Below the pieces are notes generated by a model. It did no database searches. It was not told where the DNA came from and worked only from the letters and a program-made list of their open reading frames with translations. This document shows positions 10,440-22,770 of a stretch of DNA of 64,000 nucleotides, one piece after another. Source of the stretch: Pomphorhynchus laevis. Its lineage: Eukaryota; Acanthocephala; Palaeacanthocephala; Echinorhynchida; Pomphorhynchidae. Where the stretch lies: the NCBI GenBank assembly GCA_012934845.2, contig WNNJ02000366.1:1-64000 (forward strand), in the 5' to 3' direction. A program made the translations under genes and the position numbers. Each line of letters begins with the position of its first letter. Position 1 is the stretch's first letter.

Positions 10440-10559
10440 AAAAATTTGTGAGTTTTGAAAAAAAAGGGAGTCAACTTAATGCAGTATAATTACAATGTAA
10501 AAGGATAGAGTATTCGACAAAATTTTGGAAAGATTATAAATTATTAACAAATTATATTA

Positions 10560-10990
10560 TTAACAGTTATGAACAAACTAATATTCTATAAAGCTTAAAA
10601 ATAAGTCAGCTATAATTGGACTACTAGTACCACCCATTGGAACACTTTTATTTGTCTAAATATAGATGTCTCTTCCTTTAAATAATTTTGATTTATTAAA
10701 ATATTTAAGGATTCTAATAAATTCAATTTTATCCATATATTTATATTTACTTAATGGTTTAATTTTTGTTAGATAGGCGTTATAATTATTATAACATATA
10801 TATGTATATCCTTTTCCGAATATAAGATTAATTAATTTTTCTAATGCATCTTTAATATCTGCTAAATCTAGATTTGTATAAAGCGTACTAAAATCGTACG
10901 CATTTATATTTTGAAAGTTTATTCCTTTTGTCTGTTCTAAAAATTCTTTTGTAGAATTAATACTGAAATAGTTTTTTTAAATAGTCCTTT
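10560..10990 (-). mobile_element. Fragment of AT-rich Penelope-like element reverse transcriptase
   Basis: Minus-strand reading gives pieces such as PMGGTSSPIIADLFLSFIEY, the RT motif B of the AT-rich PLE family seen intact at 12540-12070 and 60840-60950. Frames are broken. An R-repeat scrap (TTGGGTCGAGGAATAGAGCC) lies at 11002-11021. Confidence 0.6.
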
Positions 10991-10999
10991 ACTGCTACT

Positions 11000-11699
11000 A
11001 TGTTGGGTCGAGGAATAGAGCCGAATGATAATAATGTAATGATAATAATGATAATAATGATAATAATGATAATAATGTATTAATATACATTAATAATAAT
11101 TAATGTATATTTATTTATTAAATAAATATGTATATTTTTTTAATATATAAATAAATATGTATATAATAAATAAATATGTATATTTAATATAATAAATAAA
11201 TATGTATATTTATTTAATATATAAATATAAAATAATTTAGAACTAACAATCTTTTTATTTGTATGTTGATGTAAATCGCCAAATTTAAAGTGCATAACTC
11301 GTGGATATTTTAAATACACTGAAGGATATATTAATTTTTAAATTTTTTAATTGACAAATTCCTTTAATTTTTATTTTTCTATAATTTAAAGCGAATATAT
11401 GTAAAGCATATCAATCAATTATCGTCTAAATTTATTTTTTTATGGAAATTTGGAATATTTTGCTAATTGAATAAAAATTAATTATTTCCACTTGAGAGTT
11501 GTAAAATGCTTTAAATTAGTAACTAATATATTAATATATTATTATATATTAATATATTATTATATATTTATTATATATTAATATATTATTATATATTTAT
11601 TATATATTTAATATAAATAAATATAATTTCGATATTTAATAAATATATTCAATTTTAAAAAGTAAATATTCAATTGTTTGCAAGTTCATATTTCTTCAA
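11000..11699. repeat. AT-rich simple and tandem repeats
   Basis: TGATAA-type repeats at about 11025-11080, a run of ATAAATATGTATATT-like units at 11115-11225 and TATATTAATATATTAT units at 11520-11640. No coding sequence seen. Confidence 0.7.
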
Positions 11700-12640
11700 T
11701 TCGTATTCTATCAAGCTTTAAAATAAGTCAGCTATAATTGGGCTACTATTATCTTACATTAGAATAGGTTTTAGTTGTCTAATGGAAGTCTCTAATTTTA
11801 AATAATTTTGATTTATAAAAATATAGCTCATATAAGTTCACATATATCCATAAGTATAACGTTACTTCTACCTATGATAATATATACTTAAATAATAGAA
11901 TTGATATTCATAGATTATCAATTCTATGAATTGATGATATTACTAACACTTAACGGTATCAATCAATTATCGTCTAAATTTATTTTTTATGAAAATTTGA
12001 CTATTTGGAATATTTTGCTAATTGAATAAAAATTAATTATTTCCACTTGAGAGTTGTAAATGCTTTAAACTAGTAACCTAGTTTAAAATATGTATCTATT
12101 AAATTATTTGAATGATTTTGAAGAAAGCCAATATCATTACATATTATGGCAATTCTTAAAATTTCATTATTTAATGTATTATATTTTATATTATATGGTA
12201 TGCATGAATGCTCATGCAAAAATATGTTTCTTGTAAATTTAAATATGTCATCTTTACGATATAAATTAATAATAGTTTTAATTGATGTTAATTTAATGTT
12301 CATATCTAGATATACACCTTCTTTATCATTAATATTGGTTTTGTTAAGAATAAGGCTTTTTGGATAAATTTGTTCGCTTATTGAAAAATTATTAGAATTA
12401 AATACACATATATCATCAATGTATCGAAACATATATTTTATATCTTTATATACTTTAGATTTACTTTTTAAACAGTTATGAACAAATTCATATTCTATAA
12501 AGCTTAAGTCAGCTATAATTGGCCTACTATTACCTCCCATAAAACACTTTTATTTGTCTACACATGTCTCTACCTTTAAATAATTTTGATTTATTAAAAT
12601 ATTTATGGATTCTAATAATACAATTTTTAGTTAAAATTTT
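11700..12640 (-). mobile_element. Penelope-like element (AT-rich family), reverse transcriptase 3' half
   Basis: An open minus-strand frame at 12540-12070 encodes 156 residues starting at MGG. Motifs are MGGNSRPIIADLSFIEYEF (RT motif B), MFRYIDDICVF (catalytic motif C, YIDD) at residues about 37-47 and SEQIYPKSLILNKTNINDKE followed by VYLDMNIKLT. The C-terminal half has HEHSCIPYNIKYN and ICNDIGFLQNHSNNLIDTYF. PLE RTs copy RNA from a nicked target. The N-terminal part and GIY-YIG domain are missing here, and sequence on both sides is decayed duplicate material of the same family. Confidence 0.8.
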
Positions 12641-13639
12641 AAGTCAAAAAATCCAATTAGAAAGCTGAAGAAAACAGGGGAGTGTGTAGAATACAACAGA
12701 TTAATAAATTATGGATTATGAAAATAACATTATGTGACGAAAATTATATTACTTTAAATATAGCATGTTTGCATGCGTGAATATTTATGCATGAATATAT
12801 TTCTTATAATTCAAAATGCTACGTAAAGTGTCAAGTTATGAAATATTACATAAAGTACAATGTGATATTAATAAAATATTTATATATAATATTATATGAT
12901 ATTATACATTAATATTATATTTAATATAATATTAATATAATATTTATTTATATAAATAATATGTAAATATGATGAAATGTTCATAAAATATTAATATTTA
13001 AATATAAAAATATAAAGTTTTAATAATAAATTTCAGGTAATAAATATTTCAATCAACAATTATTCTAGGTATTTATATAAATATATTGCTTTCGGATTAT
13101 TCCAATTACAAACGACGAAACTTGGCGCAATTAAGTGGGAAAGTATTTTAACGAATGAAACAGAATTAAAAAATTTTATAATTTATAAAATAGGTTGATA
13201 AACGTGTATATATTAAAAGTATTAGAATTTGTTTAAATTTATTAATTAGCAATTACAACGTGATATCATTAAGATATGATAATAAAAAAATTTTAATGAT
13301 AATACAATGTAATGCATACATTAATTGAAGATAAATTATAATTAATTGATAAATGAACATCAATTAAAATAAATTTTAAATTAATTATTAATTATTAATT
13401 ATTAAATTATTAATAATTATTAATTATTGAAATTAATATTTGAGACATTAATTTAGATAATAATTAAAATAAAATGCAATGTCAAAACGTTCAATAAAAT
13501 TAGTTTTGTTTATTTTTAGATAAATACCTTTGACAGCAAAGCGCGTTAAAACTATAATCAAAAGGCATCTGAAAATTCATGTAACAGGATCAATAGAATC
13601 AAGGTTTTTTAGAAGAAACTACTTATATTTACAAAAATT
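12641..13639. other. AT-rich sequence, nothing recognised
   Basis: No ORF, RNA gene or shared repeat was identified. There are short AT simple repeats near 12880-12970 and 13380-13430. Confidence 0.5.
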
Positions 13640-13975
13640 TGAAATTGTATACTCCAAAAATAATAATCTAAATTTTAGAATGTTATAATTTTTAAATTTT
13701 CTCAAAATTTATTTATAATTTTTTAATTTAGTTTTAAATACAACAATTTTAAACTTTAAATTCCAAAATTTACAATACAAATTTTCAAATATTTTAATTT
13801 TTAAATTATCGTAAAATATATATATTTATAATTTTTTGATTTCAAATACAACATTTTTAAACTTTCTAATCTAAAATTTATAATCCAAATTTTCAAATAT
13901 TTTAATTTTTAAATTATCGTAAAATATATATTTAAATTTATATATTTATTTTCAAGTACAAAATTTTCAAATTCT
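13640..13975. repeat. Tandem repeat, about 108-bp period, 2-3 diverged units
   Basis: The phrase ATTATCGTAAAATATATAT recurs at 13810 and 13918 with similar flanks (CAAATTTTCAAATATTTTAA, TTTCAAATACAAC). This gives a period of about 108 bp over roughly 330 bp. Confidence 0.65.
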
Positions 13976-13979
13976 ACAT

Positions 13980-16166
13980 TTGAAAATTTTAGGAATTTTT
14001 AAACAAAAATTAAAGATGGCACAATTATTAAAATTGTACCATTGCATTAAAAATAATGTTTGCCATTTACCGAAGTTGGGCAATGTTTCCTGCAGCAGCG
14101 TTAACAAGCACATTACAAAGAATTTCAGCAAGATTCCATGTATTCCAGTGATGAAAACGACTTCTTCTAATGGTTTCCCACCCAAACTCGAATGGAACAT
14201 CGATATATTGCAGGTCAGTGGATCTTAGAGCAAAGCAAACGAGCTTCCTCATGTTATGAATCTCTTAAACCTTGTGGAAATAAGCATAAGTTTACCACAA
14301 AAAGTGGGGGACTTTTTTTAAATATTTTTGAAGCCCTTCGTGGGTAACTATCCGGGCAGAATGGTCTTCAATTCTAACAAAAAGTATCCTGGCAAGTTTC
14401 GTATATATTTTACCACAAATAATCTGTCACAATCATATGTTGATTACTTTGAAACGAACCTAGGACAACTCGATACTGTTGAGCAAAGAGCCATATCGAC
14501 CGCTGTCAAAATCAACAACATCAAACCTGGCCTAGACATTGACTACATAAAATAACTTGAAACGGCACACGCACTTAAGGACGTACGGTACATTAAAAGG
14601 AAAAACGGATTCATACTTCCAGTGACTTTCGCTACAACTACAACTGACAATGCGATGGTGCTGACGAGGAACGCACAGAACCCGTTCCTGAGTACGAACC
14701 TATTATTTCAATGTATCATCTAATGATGTAACCTTTCCTCATTGCCAAAAATGTCACAGTTGGGGCGAGTGGGGATCCTCTTGCTGTGTTGAATCGAGAT
14801 GCCCACATGCAAAGAACCAGGGCATCTTGTAAATACCCAAAGGATAATGATCCCACATGTGTAAACTGTGGGTTAAATCACCCGCCATACTCTAAAAAAT
14901 GCATAAAATTCCATGAGTACTAAAGCCGGCATTAGAAAAAGCCTTCAGTTGCTGCAAAGACCTGCTCTGAAGTAACAGGGACAATTATCAATGGTACTGA
15001 CTCATCAGTGCTGAATTCCTCCCATTCAATAAAGAAGAAATTTGTAGAGTACAAGGTCCTTATGGACATTAAATTTGCAGAACTCTTAAAGAACTTAAAG
15101 AAGTTGTTAGCACAAACAATCTCTGTGATGCTGTCATTATCTCAAATTCTGAAAGAACAAGCATCTTCCAATAAACGGCCATCTTCCGCCAACGGTAAGA
15201 AGGTAATCAAAATATCGAAGAAAGGCGGAAAATATAAACTGGCAAATGAGGAGGCTCTGATCGATGGTTACGCTAATAAGAAAAATTAAGATATTCATAT
15301 CTGCCTGGATTAAAACGGTAAATTCTCGGTTGGATCTGGTAGAGGAAGAGGCAACCCTTTCACTACTGCCTTCAACTAGAGGGTCAATCTCCCAATCGTT
15401 AAGCAAACGCAATGAGAAGTAGCCGAGATCCTTTTTAACTAAACGTTATTCAGTTGAATTCAAGAGATGCTTCTGCACTTCGTCTTTTAACTGGTCGCAA
15501 TGCTGATGTAATAGTCCTTCAGTAAACTAAATCGATCGTGTGTCCACAAGACATTGCTAGGTATTTAATAATGTATCTATCCGTTCACTATACTCCGTAT
15601 ATAACTCCGTCTTATTTATCTTCATCTCAAGGTATCGTAACTGTAGTCAGAAGCACTTTGAGATCATATCTCCTACTTAACTACTTCTACTTAATTACAG
15701 TGTCCAGCACTGTAATGTTTAGCTATAACACTTTGTAAGGACGATAAGTGCATCAGCTTAGCGAATATCTATATTCGCCCAGGGGATATTAACAAGAACC
15801 GTGACCTCCTTGATCGTATTTTTAGACAGCGGTTATGACATTATTCTTGGTGACTTTGACGATAGAACTGGTCTTTGGATTAATACAGCACTCCGCAAAG
15901 ATGGGAACGATTATCATTTACACAAACCACAATCCCCTACTTTTCATTGCACAAAAACTAATTATCTCCTCGACATCCTACTGCTACACGGAAAATGGCT
16001 ACCTAATCCCTTCTCGGTCAAAGCTCTGTATATAATAATAATCCTGGACCGTTGCTTACTCAAACATTCATGCACCAATATTATACATGCCGTATCCAAT
16101 AAGGATTTAACGAGTGCAACGACAATTGTATGCTCCGCACAGCAACAACCTCTGCCTAGTGTTTAA
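13980..16166 (+). mobile_element. Jockey-like LINE, decayed copy A (ORF1 zinc knuckles plus endonuclease start)
   Basis: Order of recognisable pieces: an ORF1 N-terminal part (14080-14228), PGRMVFNSNKKYPGKFRIYF (14350-14410), FPHCQKCHSWGEWGSSC-like knuckle text spread over frames at 14730-14790, a second knuckle near 14860-14905, a linker (15008-15289), then ORF2 endonuclease pieces: a VIVLQ-like start around 15505, the YIRPGDINKNRD region at 15770-15810 and ILGDFDDRTGLWINTALRKD at 15845-15905. The order matches the better copy at 41741-43560. Many frameshifts and stops. The endonuclease (APE type) would nick target DNA for target-primed reverse transcription. No RT is visible. Confidence 0.75.
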
Positions 16167-16390
16167 GGATGGTCCGTACAGCAATTCGATCTGATTAAGA
16201 GCGTAAGCCTCGGTCAGTTAAGCAGTGTCGGAAACGCCTTCATTCACAATGTCACACAGGCAACTGATAGACTACTGAATACTTCATTCTAATGATGAGT
16301 GTTGCAGGATACTCTTCATTTCGATGGTGGTGGTCGTCTAGAAGTGACATGGTGACTGAAAATCGTGAATTAAAGTCAGTCTATCAAGCA
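16075..16390 (+). repeat. E1 repeat (LINE-derived segment)
   Basis: Shares most of its length with 52668-52975, 53690-54008 and 59146-59372: CAACCTCTGCCTAGTGTT, GATGGTCCG, CAGCAATTCGATCTG, AACGCC, TTCACAATG and CTATCAAGCAACAC. In this copy it continues directly from the LINE copy A endonuclease region, so E1 is probably the endonuclease-RT linker of that LINE amplified as a separate repeat. Confidence 0.7.
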
Positions 16391-17400
16391 ACACTATTTT
16401 CTATATATATATCTATTATCTATATATAAAGCTGCTGGTACAAAGAAAAAATTAAAGAGACTAGCACTCTAATCTCTCTCCTCCATTAAATGAATAATCA
16501 ACCCTCCCTGTCTTTACACATAGAGTAAGATACCTAAGATTTACCATTACGATTAAAGAGACTGCCGGATCTGCCTTTATTCAAGAATGTACTGAAGAGA
16601 GCTAGATAGGTCCTTTAACGGCTTAACATTTGTGGTGCGTTTCAGGAGCATCTCAGCTGCGTTTCTGGCGAACCTGAGCAATATCGGGGCATTTTTTTTC
16701 TAGAAGACGGCCCCCTGAGCAAAGACCAAGATTTCTTAAGCTTTTCATGTCGAGATTACTAACCATCGTGCGCTTCGATTGGGCTCTCAGGTGTGTGAGA
16801 AACCTCGAGTGGTTCTATTGGAAGGATACGCGTTGGTGTTTACTGGTAAGCCCTGATTTCACTGAAATAATGACAAACTGGCTGAAAACTGCAACTATTA
16901 TGATAACTTGATGCGGTGTTTTACAGGTGACTTTTACTTTCGATTTTGAACTTACTGTATTTATATCTATCATAAACGTATTTTATTTAAAAGAAAATCT
17001 TTTAGTTTTTTAGTTTCTATCACATGAGGTTTGTAACAGTTTGAAAAGACTTTTTTCGCTTGTTAAGCAAACAGAAACAAAAACCGATAGCAACTATAAC
17101 GAGAAAAATAAAAGCGACGAAATAATAGATACATATATGAATGAATATTAGATATTAAACAACGGGAAAGTTCAAATACAACATTGAATTAAAAATAGAA
17201 GAGATGAGCAGTTGATACTGAAGGGGTAACACTGTATTATCTAATAACTTCAATATTGTGGCCCAAAATTATAAATTTTTAAGTCCGATTAAAAGGTAAC
17301 AATATTTGATATCATTAACATTCGAGAAACAAGAAAATTTGGAAAGGTGACAAGAACATCATATGAATTGGACAAATAAATTAAAAATAACGAAATAATC
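16391..17400. other. Unassigned sequence, possibly LINE 5' region
   Basis: Moderate-complexity sequence from 16440 to 16950 with no frame I can assign, then AT-rich text. Its position just upstream of the ORF1 at 17401 makes a LINE 5' untranslated region possible, but nothing proves it. Confidence 0.3.
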
Positions 17401-18510
17401 TTTAAATATATGAAAATAAAGGGATATATAGTAAAAATAGAATTTTACAATTACAAAACAAAGAATTATGCTGCATTAATGATAAATCAAATACCATATT
17501 ATGTATCAAAAACGGAAATCGAGATATAGTAAAAATATATGGATGCAACATTACTAGAGAATATAACGACAGGGGGGTTGATGATATAGCAGTTATAATT
17601 AGAGGTTCTGAAGAAGATATGGCTGCATTTAGTGAAGAAATAAACGGTCTAGACAGTCGAAAAATTAAAATCATTAGCTTCGAAGATGGATATTCTGAAT
17701 GAATATACTCACAACACTCCCATTGCCAAAAATAAAGGCACTTTCCATCAATATTCCATGACAAGGTTTAAAAGTGTGTGCATTGTGCAGGTTCCCATAA
17801 ATCAGTAGAATGTAAGGATAAATACAAGATAAAATGTGCGAATTGTGAGGGTCACACAAATTCATAAATGCGATACATTTAGAGAATACGAAAGTCAATG
17901 TGATATTATAACAAATGATCACTGGACTTTAACGAGGTGGTGCAAATAAAAGTAATACCATAGGAACAAGTTTAATAAACGAGAAAATATATCATATGGA
18001 CAGAGTAACAGATATGAACACCGGACAAATCAAAGTGTTTGAGGAATTAATCAAAGTTCGAAAATGAACAATTGAGAATCTAAATAAGATAATAATAAAC
18101 CTATACAAGAATATTAAATCCCTAGAGAATGCCTTCAAAAATAAACAATAAAGTTTGGAAAACGACTAGAGAAATACAGATATAAATCCACGTACAGAAA
18201 TTTAGAGTTCGATAATTTGAAGAATACATTAAAACAAAGATAAACAAAATGAATTGATCCTAGATATAGACCAAGAACATAACAAAATCAGCTCAATCAA
18301 TACTAACAACAAAGAACAAAAAGAAAAATTATAAAGAAAAAGATTGGCCAGAAGTTTAGAAAATAAACGACGTTGAAATGTACAAGAACATAAATATAAC
18401 CAGCTGGAATTGTGTTTCCATTAGAAACATTACATAATTGTTAGCAAGGACAATTCCTGATATCTTTTCCAAGAAGCAATATCAGGTACAGACATTTTAA
18501 TAATTTACTC
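17401..18510 (+). mobile_element. Second LINE family: broken ORF1 with zinc knuckles and ORF2 start
   Basis: Reading across frames gives MKIKGYIVKIEFYNYKTKNY, an RRM-like IYGCNITREYNDRGVDDIAV, then two knuckles: CVHCAGSHKSVEC and CANCEGHTNS at about 17770-17865. The start of an endonuclease domain, NITSWNCVSIRNI, lies at about 18393-18430. Stops and shifts are frequent. The L2-type element at 18510-22804 begins immediately after. A phrase reading GICIDIGNIYISPE at about 22873-22915 on the far side looks like the continuation of the endonuclease domain, so this copy was probably split by that insertion. Confidence 0.6.
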
Positions 18511-18515
18511 TTTAA

Positions 18516-18540
18516 TAGAATAGAATAGAATAGAATTTAT
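18516..18540 (-). repeat. 3' pentamer microsatellite tail of the L2-type LINE
   Basis: On the plus strand TAGAA repeats four to five times (ATAGAATAGAATAGAATAG), which on the element strand is a run of TTCTA units. CR1/L2-clade LINEs end in short microsatellites instead of poly(A), so this marks the 3' terminus. Confidence 0.85.
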
Positions 18541-18666
18541 TTAGAGTGGCCGTTATGGTAAAATAGATCCATTTACAGACCCACTATAAAAATTAAAAGA
18601 CAAGTTTAGTCCGATGAGTGTTTGAACTTGTATGTAGAGTTATTGAATTGATTGCGGCTGAAAGTG

Positions 18667-21597
18667 TTATTTTAGTTCGTTTGCAAGAAGTATGGCGATC
18701 AAGGAAGTTTTGAAGTGTTTAAGCGACGTCAATGATTTTGTGTCTCGAGGAAGTTTGTTCCAAAGGCGTGGTGCAGCGATGGTGAACGCACGATATCCGT
18801 GATTACCGTTGTGACGGGGGACGAAAAGCGAGTAGGAGCGATGACTTCTTAGGGAGAGACCAGTCGTCATATTGGATGCGCTATCAGGAAGATATAGATA
18901 AGGAGGGTTGTGCCTGAATTTGATTTGCCATGCAAGTGTGAGAATTTGAGAGGTTATGCGGCTCGGAATGTCGATCCAGTTAAGGATGCGGAGGGTGTTG
19001 GAGATGTGGTCGTACTTGCGAAGGCGGAAGATGACCCTAGCAGCCATGTGCAGAATCCTTTGTAGATAGTGAAATTGATATGCTGGACAGTTTACGAGAA
19101 GACCTAAACAATATTCTAGACGAGGCATGAAAAGGCTGGAGATTAAAATAGCTGTCGATTTGACGTCGAGGTTTCTACGGACACTTCGAATGTCACGGAG
19201 GATGAGGGAGCATGAACTGATCTTGCTACGAATAAAAGGCAGAAACGAGAGATTATTGTCAAAAGGGACACCGAGGATTGTCATGATAGTCACTTCTGGT
19301 AGACGGAAATTGTGTATGCATACTGGAAAATCGAGGGTGTAAGAGTGGCGCGGTGTTATCCACATCATGTTAGATTTCTCGATGTTTAAAAACATACGGA
19401 TTGAACAAAGATATGCGTGAATAGCAGAGAGGCAAGACGATGCATCAGAAGCGAGGTTGGATGCAGATGTAAGTGTGCATGATGCATAGATTACTATATC
19501 GTCAGCGTACTGAATAACTTCAAAGCCGAAAGGGACCACGATGGAAGATAAATCACCAAGAAGAAGGGTGAAAAGAAGCGGCCCTAGAACGGATCCTTGT
19601 GGTACACCGCAGCTGAGAGGAACCGGCGCAGAAGAGTTGGAGTTGGAGACTACGTGATAAGAGCGATTTGAGAGGTAGGATTTGAACCAAGAAATGACAT
19701 GAGACGAGAAGCAGTAACGTTGTTTGAGACATGAGAGAAGTATAGTGTGATCAACTACATCAAAGGCGGAGGATAAATCAAGTGAAATTACAAGGCTTAC
19801 TAGATGTTTGTCAATAGCAAGAAGTAGATCATTGGAGAGTTTTGTGCATGCGGTCATAGTAGAATGTTGTGGTCGATATGCTGATTGAAAAGGTGGAAAC
19901 ATAGAATTTGATGATATGTAGTTGCTTACCTGTCTGAGGATGAGACGCTCGAAAAGTTTTGAGATGGTCGGAAGGTTTGATATTGGTCTATAGGAGGAGG
20001 CGGAACTTGGATCAAGATGATGCTTCTTTAATAATGGGCGAACTATGGCATGTTTGAACGACGAAGGGTAGTGTGATAAATGGATAGACATGTTGAAGAC
20101 ACTTGTGAGATAAGGGCTGATGGTGTCACTTAGTAACTTTAGAATGTATGTTGGAACAGGATCGAGATGAGATGTTGAATTGGGTAATCGTGCTAGGGCA
20201 TCAGATACGCTTTCGATAGATAAAAGTGAAAAGTGAAACGGTTCAGTATGATATGGGGCAAGGTAGGAGAAACTAGAAGATAATGGTACGTGGATTGAGG
20301 TCAAAGTTCGAGCTATTTTGCGTTGCAAATGAGATGCGAATTGGTTGGAAGTGATAGATATAGACGTGTCGGATTTGTTTCTACCCAAAAGGTTATTAAT
20401 GGATTTCCACGCGTATTGATGATTGTCACGCAAAGATGTTTTGCTTTGCCAGTACGAGGAGCATTTTGAGTTCAAAAGATATCGGTATTTGCGTCGAAAT
20501 TCGAGGTATTCTGAGTAAGATGAGTTTAATAGCTCGGTGATATTACGACGACGGAATCTTGAGTGCATTCTGTGAAGGTGTCGTAAGGAGCGCTTGGCTC
20601 TTTGGCAATCGCTATCGAACCAGGGCCCTCCTGACTGACGGCGAGGCGTACATTGTTTGAACGGCAAAATCATATCGAGTATGCCAATAAGTTCAGTGCT
20701 GTACATGTTGGTTAAGACGTCAAGTGAAGTGTTAGTAAAGGCGGCAAAAATTAGGAGTAGGGACGAGAGAAGGTTTATACGCAAGTTATTTAGATCAAGT
20801 TGTTTCCATGGACGATATATATGGGGATGAGTAGGGTGTGGAGGATCATTGGTTTTAATGTTAATGGTGAGAAGGTAATGGTCGGATAGGCCCACATCTT
20901 TCACAGAAACGATGCTGCAAGTAGACGATGATTGAACAAAGATGCAATCAATGGTGCCACCTTGGATATGAGTGGATTCAGTAGGGATATATCTGAATCC
21001 AAAGTCTGATAATGTCTTGAGTAGGTGTGACGAGTGAGCGCATTGTGGTCTGTCAAGTCGAATGTTGAGGTCACCAAGAATAATGACAGGAGATGATGTA
21101 ATGCTTAGGTTAGAGAGCATATCAAAGAGTTCGTCAAAGAATGTAAGACATGGCGCAGATGAGCCTGGTCGATAGATAAGGTCGAAACAAATTCGTCTAC
21201 TGAAGTGTATAGCGTTAAAGCACATCAGCTCGAATTACGTAGGGGCAACTGGAAAGTTTAGAACATGTAACGATATAGCGGGCAAAGAAAAGGAAAGTAG
21301 ACCACCATGGTTGATTCTTCCTGGATCACCATGTCGAGCACGTTCGGCAATGTTTAGGTTAAGCGATACGAGTCTTCGAATGGATATGTCGTTTGTGGAA
21401 TGCCAAGATTCGGTTAGGCAGAGAAGTGAAAGTGAGTTATTTTGGAAGACTTCGAGAGCAAGTTCAAGTTTGTGGAGTAAGGAACGAATGTTGATGATAC
21501 CGATGTTAAGTGAGTATTTAGAAAGAGAATTTAGGGAGGATGATTTGGAGTTAAATGGCGCGAAACAACCCAAGGAAGAGGAGGGAGAATCAGACAA
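18667..21597 (-). pseudogene. L2/CR1-type ORF2: APE endonuclease and reverse transcriptase, one nonsense codon
   Basis: ORF2 would nick DNA and reverse-transcribe the element RNA. From 21597: NIGIINIRSLLHKLE and LLCLTESWH (endonuclease asparagine and glutamate boxes), then a TAA at 21237-21235, then FELMCFNAIHF in the same frame, VIILGDLNIRLD and GLSDHYLL (endonuclease aspartate and histidine boxes). Next come LNNLLGRNK, LDPVPTYILKLL and SSYRPISNLPTISKLFERLI (RT block), VSLVISLDLSSAFDVVDH (motif A), CGVPQGSVLGPLLFTLLLGD (motif B), VIQYADDIVIYA (motif C, YADD) and the C-terminal MPRLEYCLGLL and RAFTIAAPRLWNKLP. Without the stop the protein is about 976 residues, a normal length for the clade. 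The stop replaces one codon just before FEL, so it looks like a recent point mutation; readthrough cannot be excluded. The part after the stop is an open frame from 21225 to 18667 (852 aa). Confidence 0.93.
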
Positions 21598-21633
21598 TTT
21601 TCGCCTCGTTGTTATTTGCGATTTATCATGATG

Positions 21634-22770
21634 TCATATTGAGGGTGGTGATATCTTTGGTTGAATTTCGGCGGAGATTAAATGATTTTTTTGCAAACGA
21701 ATAACTCGGTTATTGCGAATTATAAATTTATGCGAAGGATCCGCCAAACGTTTTTCGTGTAATTGTTTCCTGAGTAATTTTAGTGCTTTCACCTCAGGTG
21801 GTGAGAGATCCGGGCTTACATAAGCGTTGTGAAATTGAGTCGATTCTCTCAGTTTGTAGGCATTATTCAGAATTGACGTGGTGGTTGCTTCATCAGATGT
21901 AACAAGTATCCACAGAGGAATATCATGACGTTTTGCAGGGAGTCGGCGTAAATACAAACGACATGTGGATGCACAAGACACCTTCAACGATGCGATAATA
22001 TCCGATACTAAAGCAAGATCGTCTGATGAATTAGGTAGTCCGCGTATTATTACGTTTGACGAGCGCCGTTGTTGCCTATCACATGCTTGAATTATTGTTA
22101 GGGGAGATGTTGATTGACCATCGAATTGAGATGTTGCGAGTACTGAGCGAGTCACTTCTTTGCGGATAATAGATGCGAAAGTTTGACGAGGTATTGAGAA
22201 CTCTGGATTAGAAGTTGGCACGGAAGGCGAAGAAGTGAGATCGAGAGATTCTATTCTTGTTTGTAGATCATTAATAGAGGAATTGGCGCTCGCTAACGAC
22301 TCTTTTAAGTCGGATAATAACTTAGCGGAACACAACCCACACAGAAAATCTCGTGTGAAAAATTCCCTGGAATCTTGGCATGGCACTTTTACGGAAGAAT
22401 ATATCGGACAATCCAACGCAGTACACTTTAAATCAAGTGAAACAAACTCCCCTTGTGTGATAATAGGTGACAAGGATGGTAATACACGGTTCGGAATCTG
22501 TATAGCGCTGACAGCAAGAGAAGGATTGAATTGCAACACAGAATTTCCAAGACGAGTTGTTGAGATGTCGTTGTAGAGTAATGTGGAATTTTCACTATTT
22601 AGAGGTAGATAGCTTTCTACAGATCGTGATCGGTTTATTTCTTTAGAATTACCGTTTTCACAGTTTTGAGCATAACAGTCCACGCAAGTACGACCAGCTT
22701 TAGCACAGATGCAACTTCGACATATTGAGTTTTTACTGTTACAGGAACAGCAACGTGAAGAAGTAGACAT
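21634..22770 (-). CDS. L2/CR1-type ORF1 with cysteine-rich N-terminus and RRM-like C-terminal half
   Basis: Intact 378-residue ORF1, ending 36 bp before ORF2. Residues 7-36 form a cysteine cluster, CCSCNSKNSICRSCICAKAG followed by RTCVDC, resembling CXC-type zinc clusters rather than the CCHC knuckles of the Jockey-like copies. A second cysteine pair (FLCGLCSAK) is near residue 143. A heptad-like region SLASANSSINDLQTRIESLD follows. The C-terminal half, from VIIRGLPNSSDDLALVSDII to NAYVSPDLSPPEVKALKLLR, has the pattern of LINE ORF1 RRM/C-terminal RNA-binding domains. Expected to bind element RNA in a ribonucleoprotein particle. The ATG at 22770 is the first in frame. Confidence 0.8.
   Translation of the reverse strand: MSTSSRCCSCNSKNSICRSCICAKAGRTCVDCYAQNCENGNSKEINRSRSVESYLPLNSENSTLLYNDISTTRLGNSVLQFNPSLAVSAIQIPNRVLPSLSPIITQGEFVSLDLKCTALDCPIYSSVKVPCQDSREFFTRDFLCGLCSAKLLSDLKESLASANSSINDLQTRIESLDLTSSPSVPTSNPEFSIPRQTFASIIRKEVTRSVLATSQFDGQSTSPLTIIQACDRQQRRSSNVIIRGLPNSSDDLALVSDIIASLKVSCASTCRLYLRRLPAKRHDIPLWILVTSDEATTTSILNNAYKLRESTQFHNAYVSPDLSPPEVKALKLLRKQLHEKRLADPSHKFIIRNNRVIRLQKNHLISAEIQPKISPPSI

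Noticed and set aside
16840-16950. Possible host exon (a moderately GC-rich patch)
   Set aside because: No frame with splice sites or recognisable protein similarity could be found.
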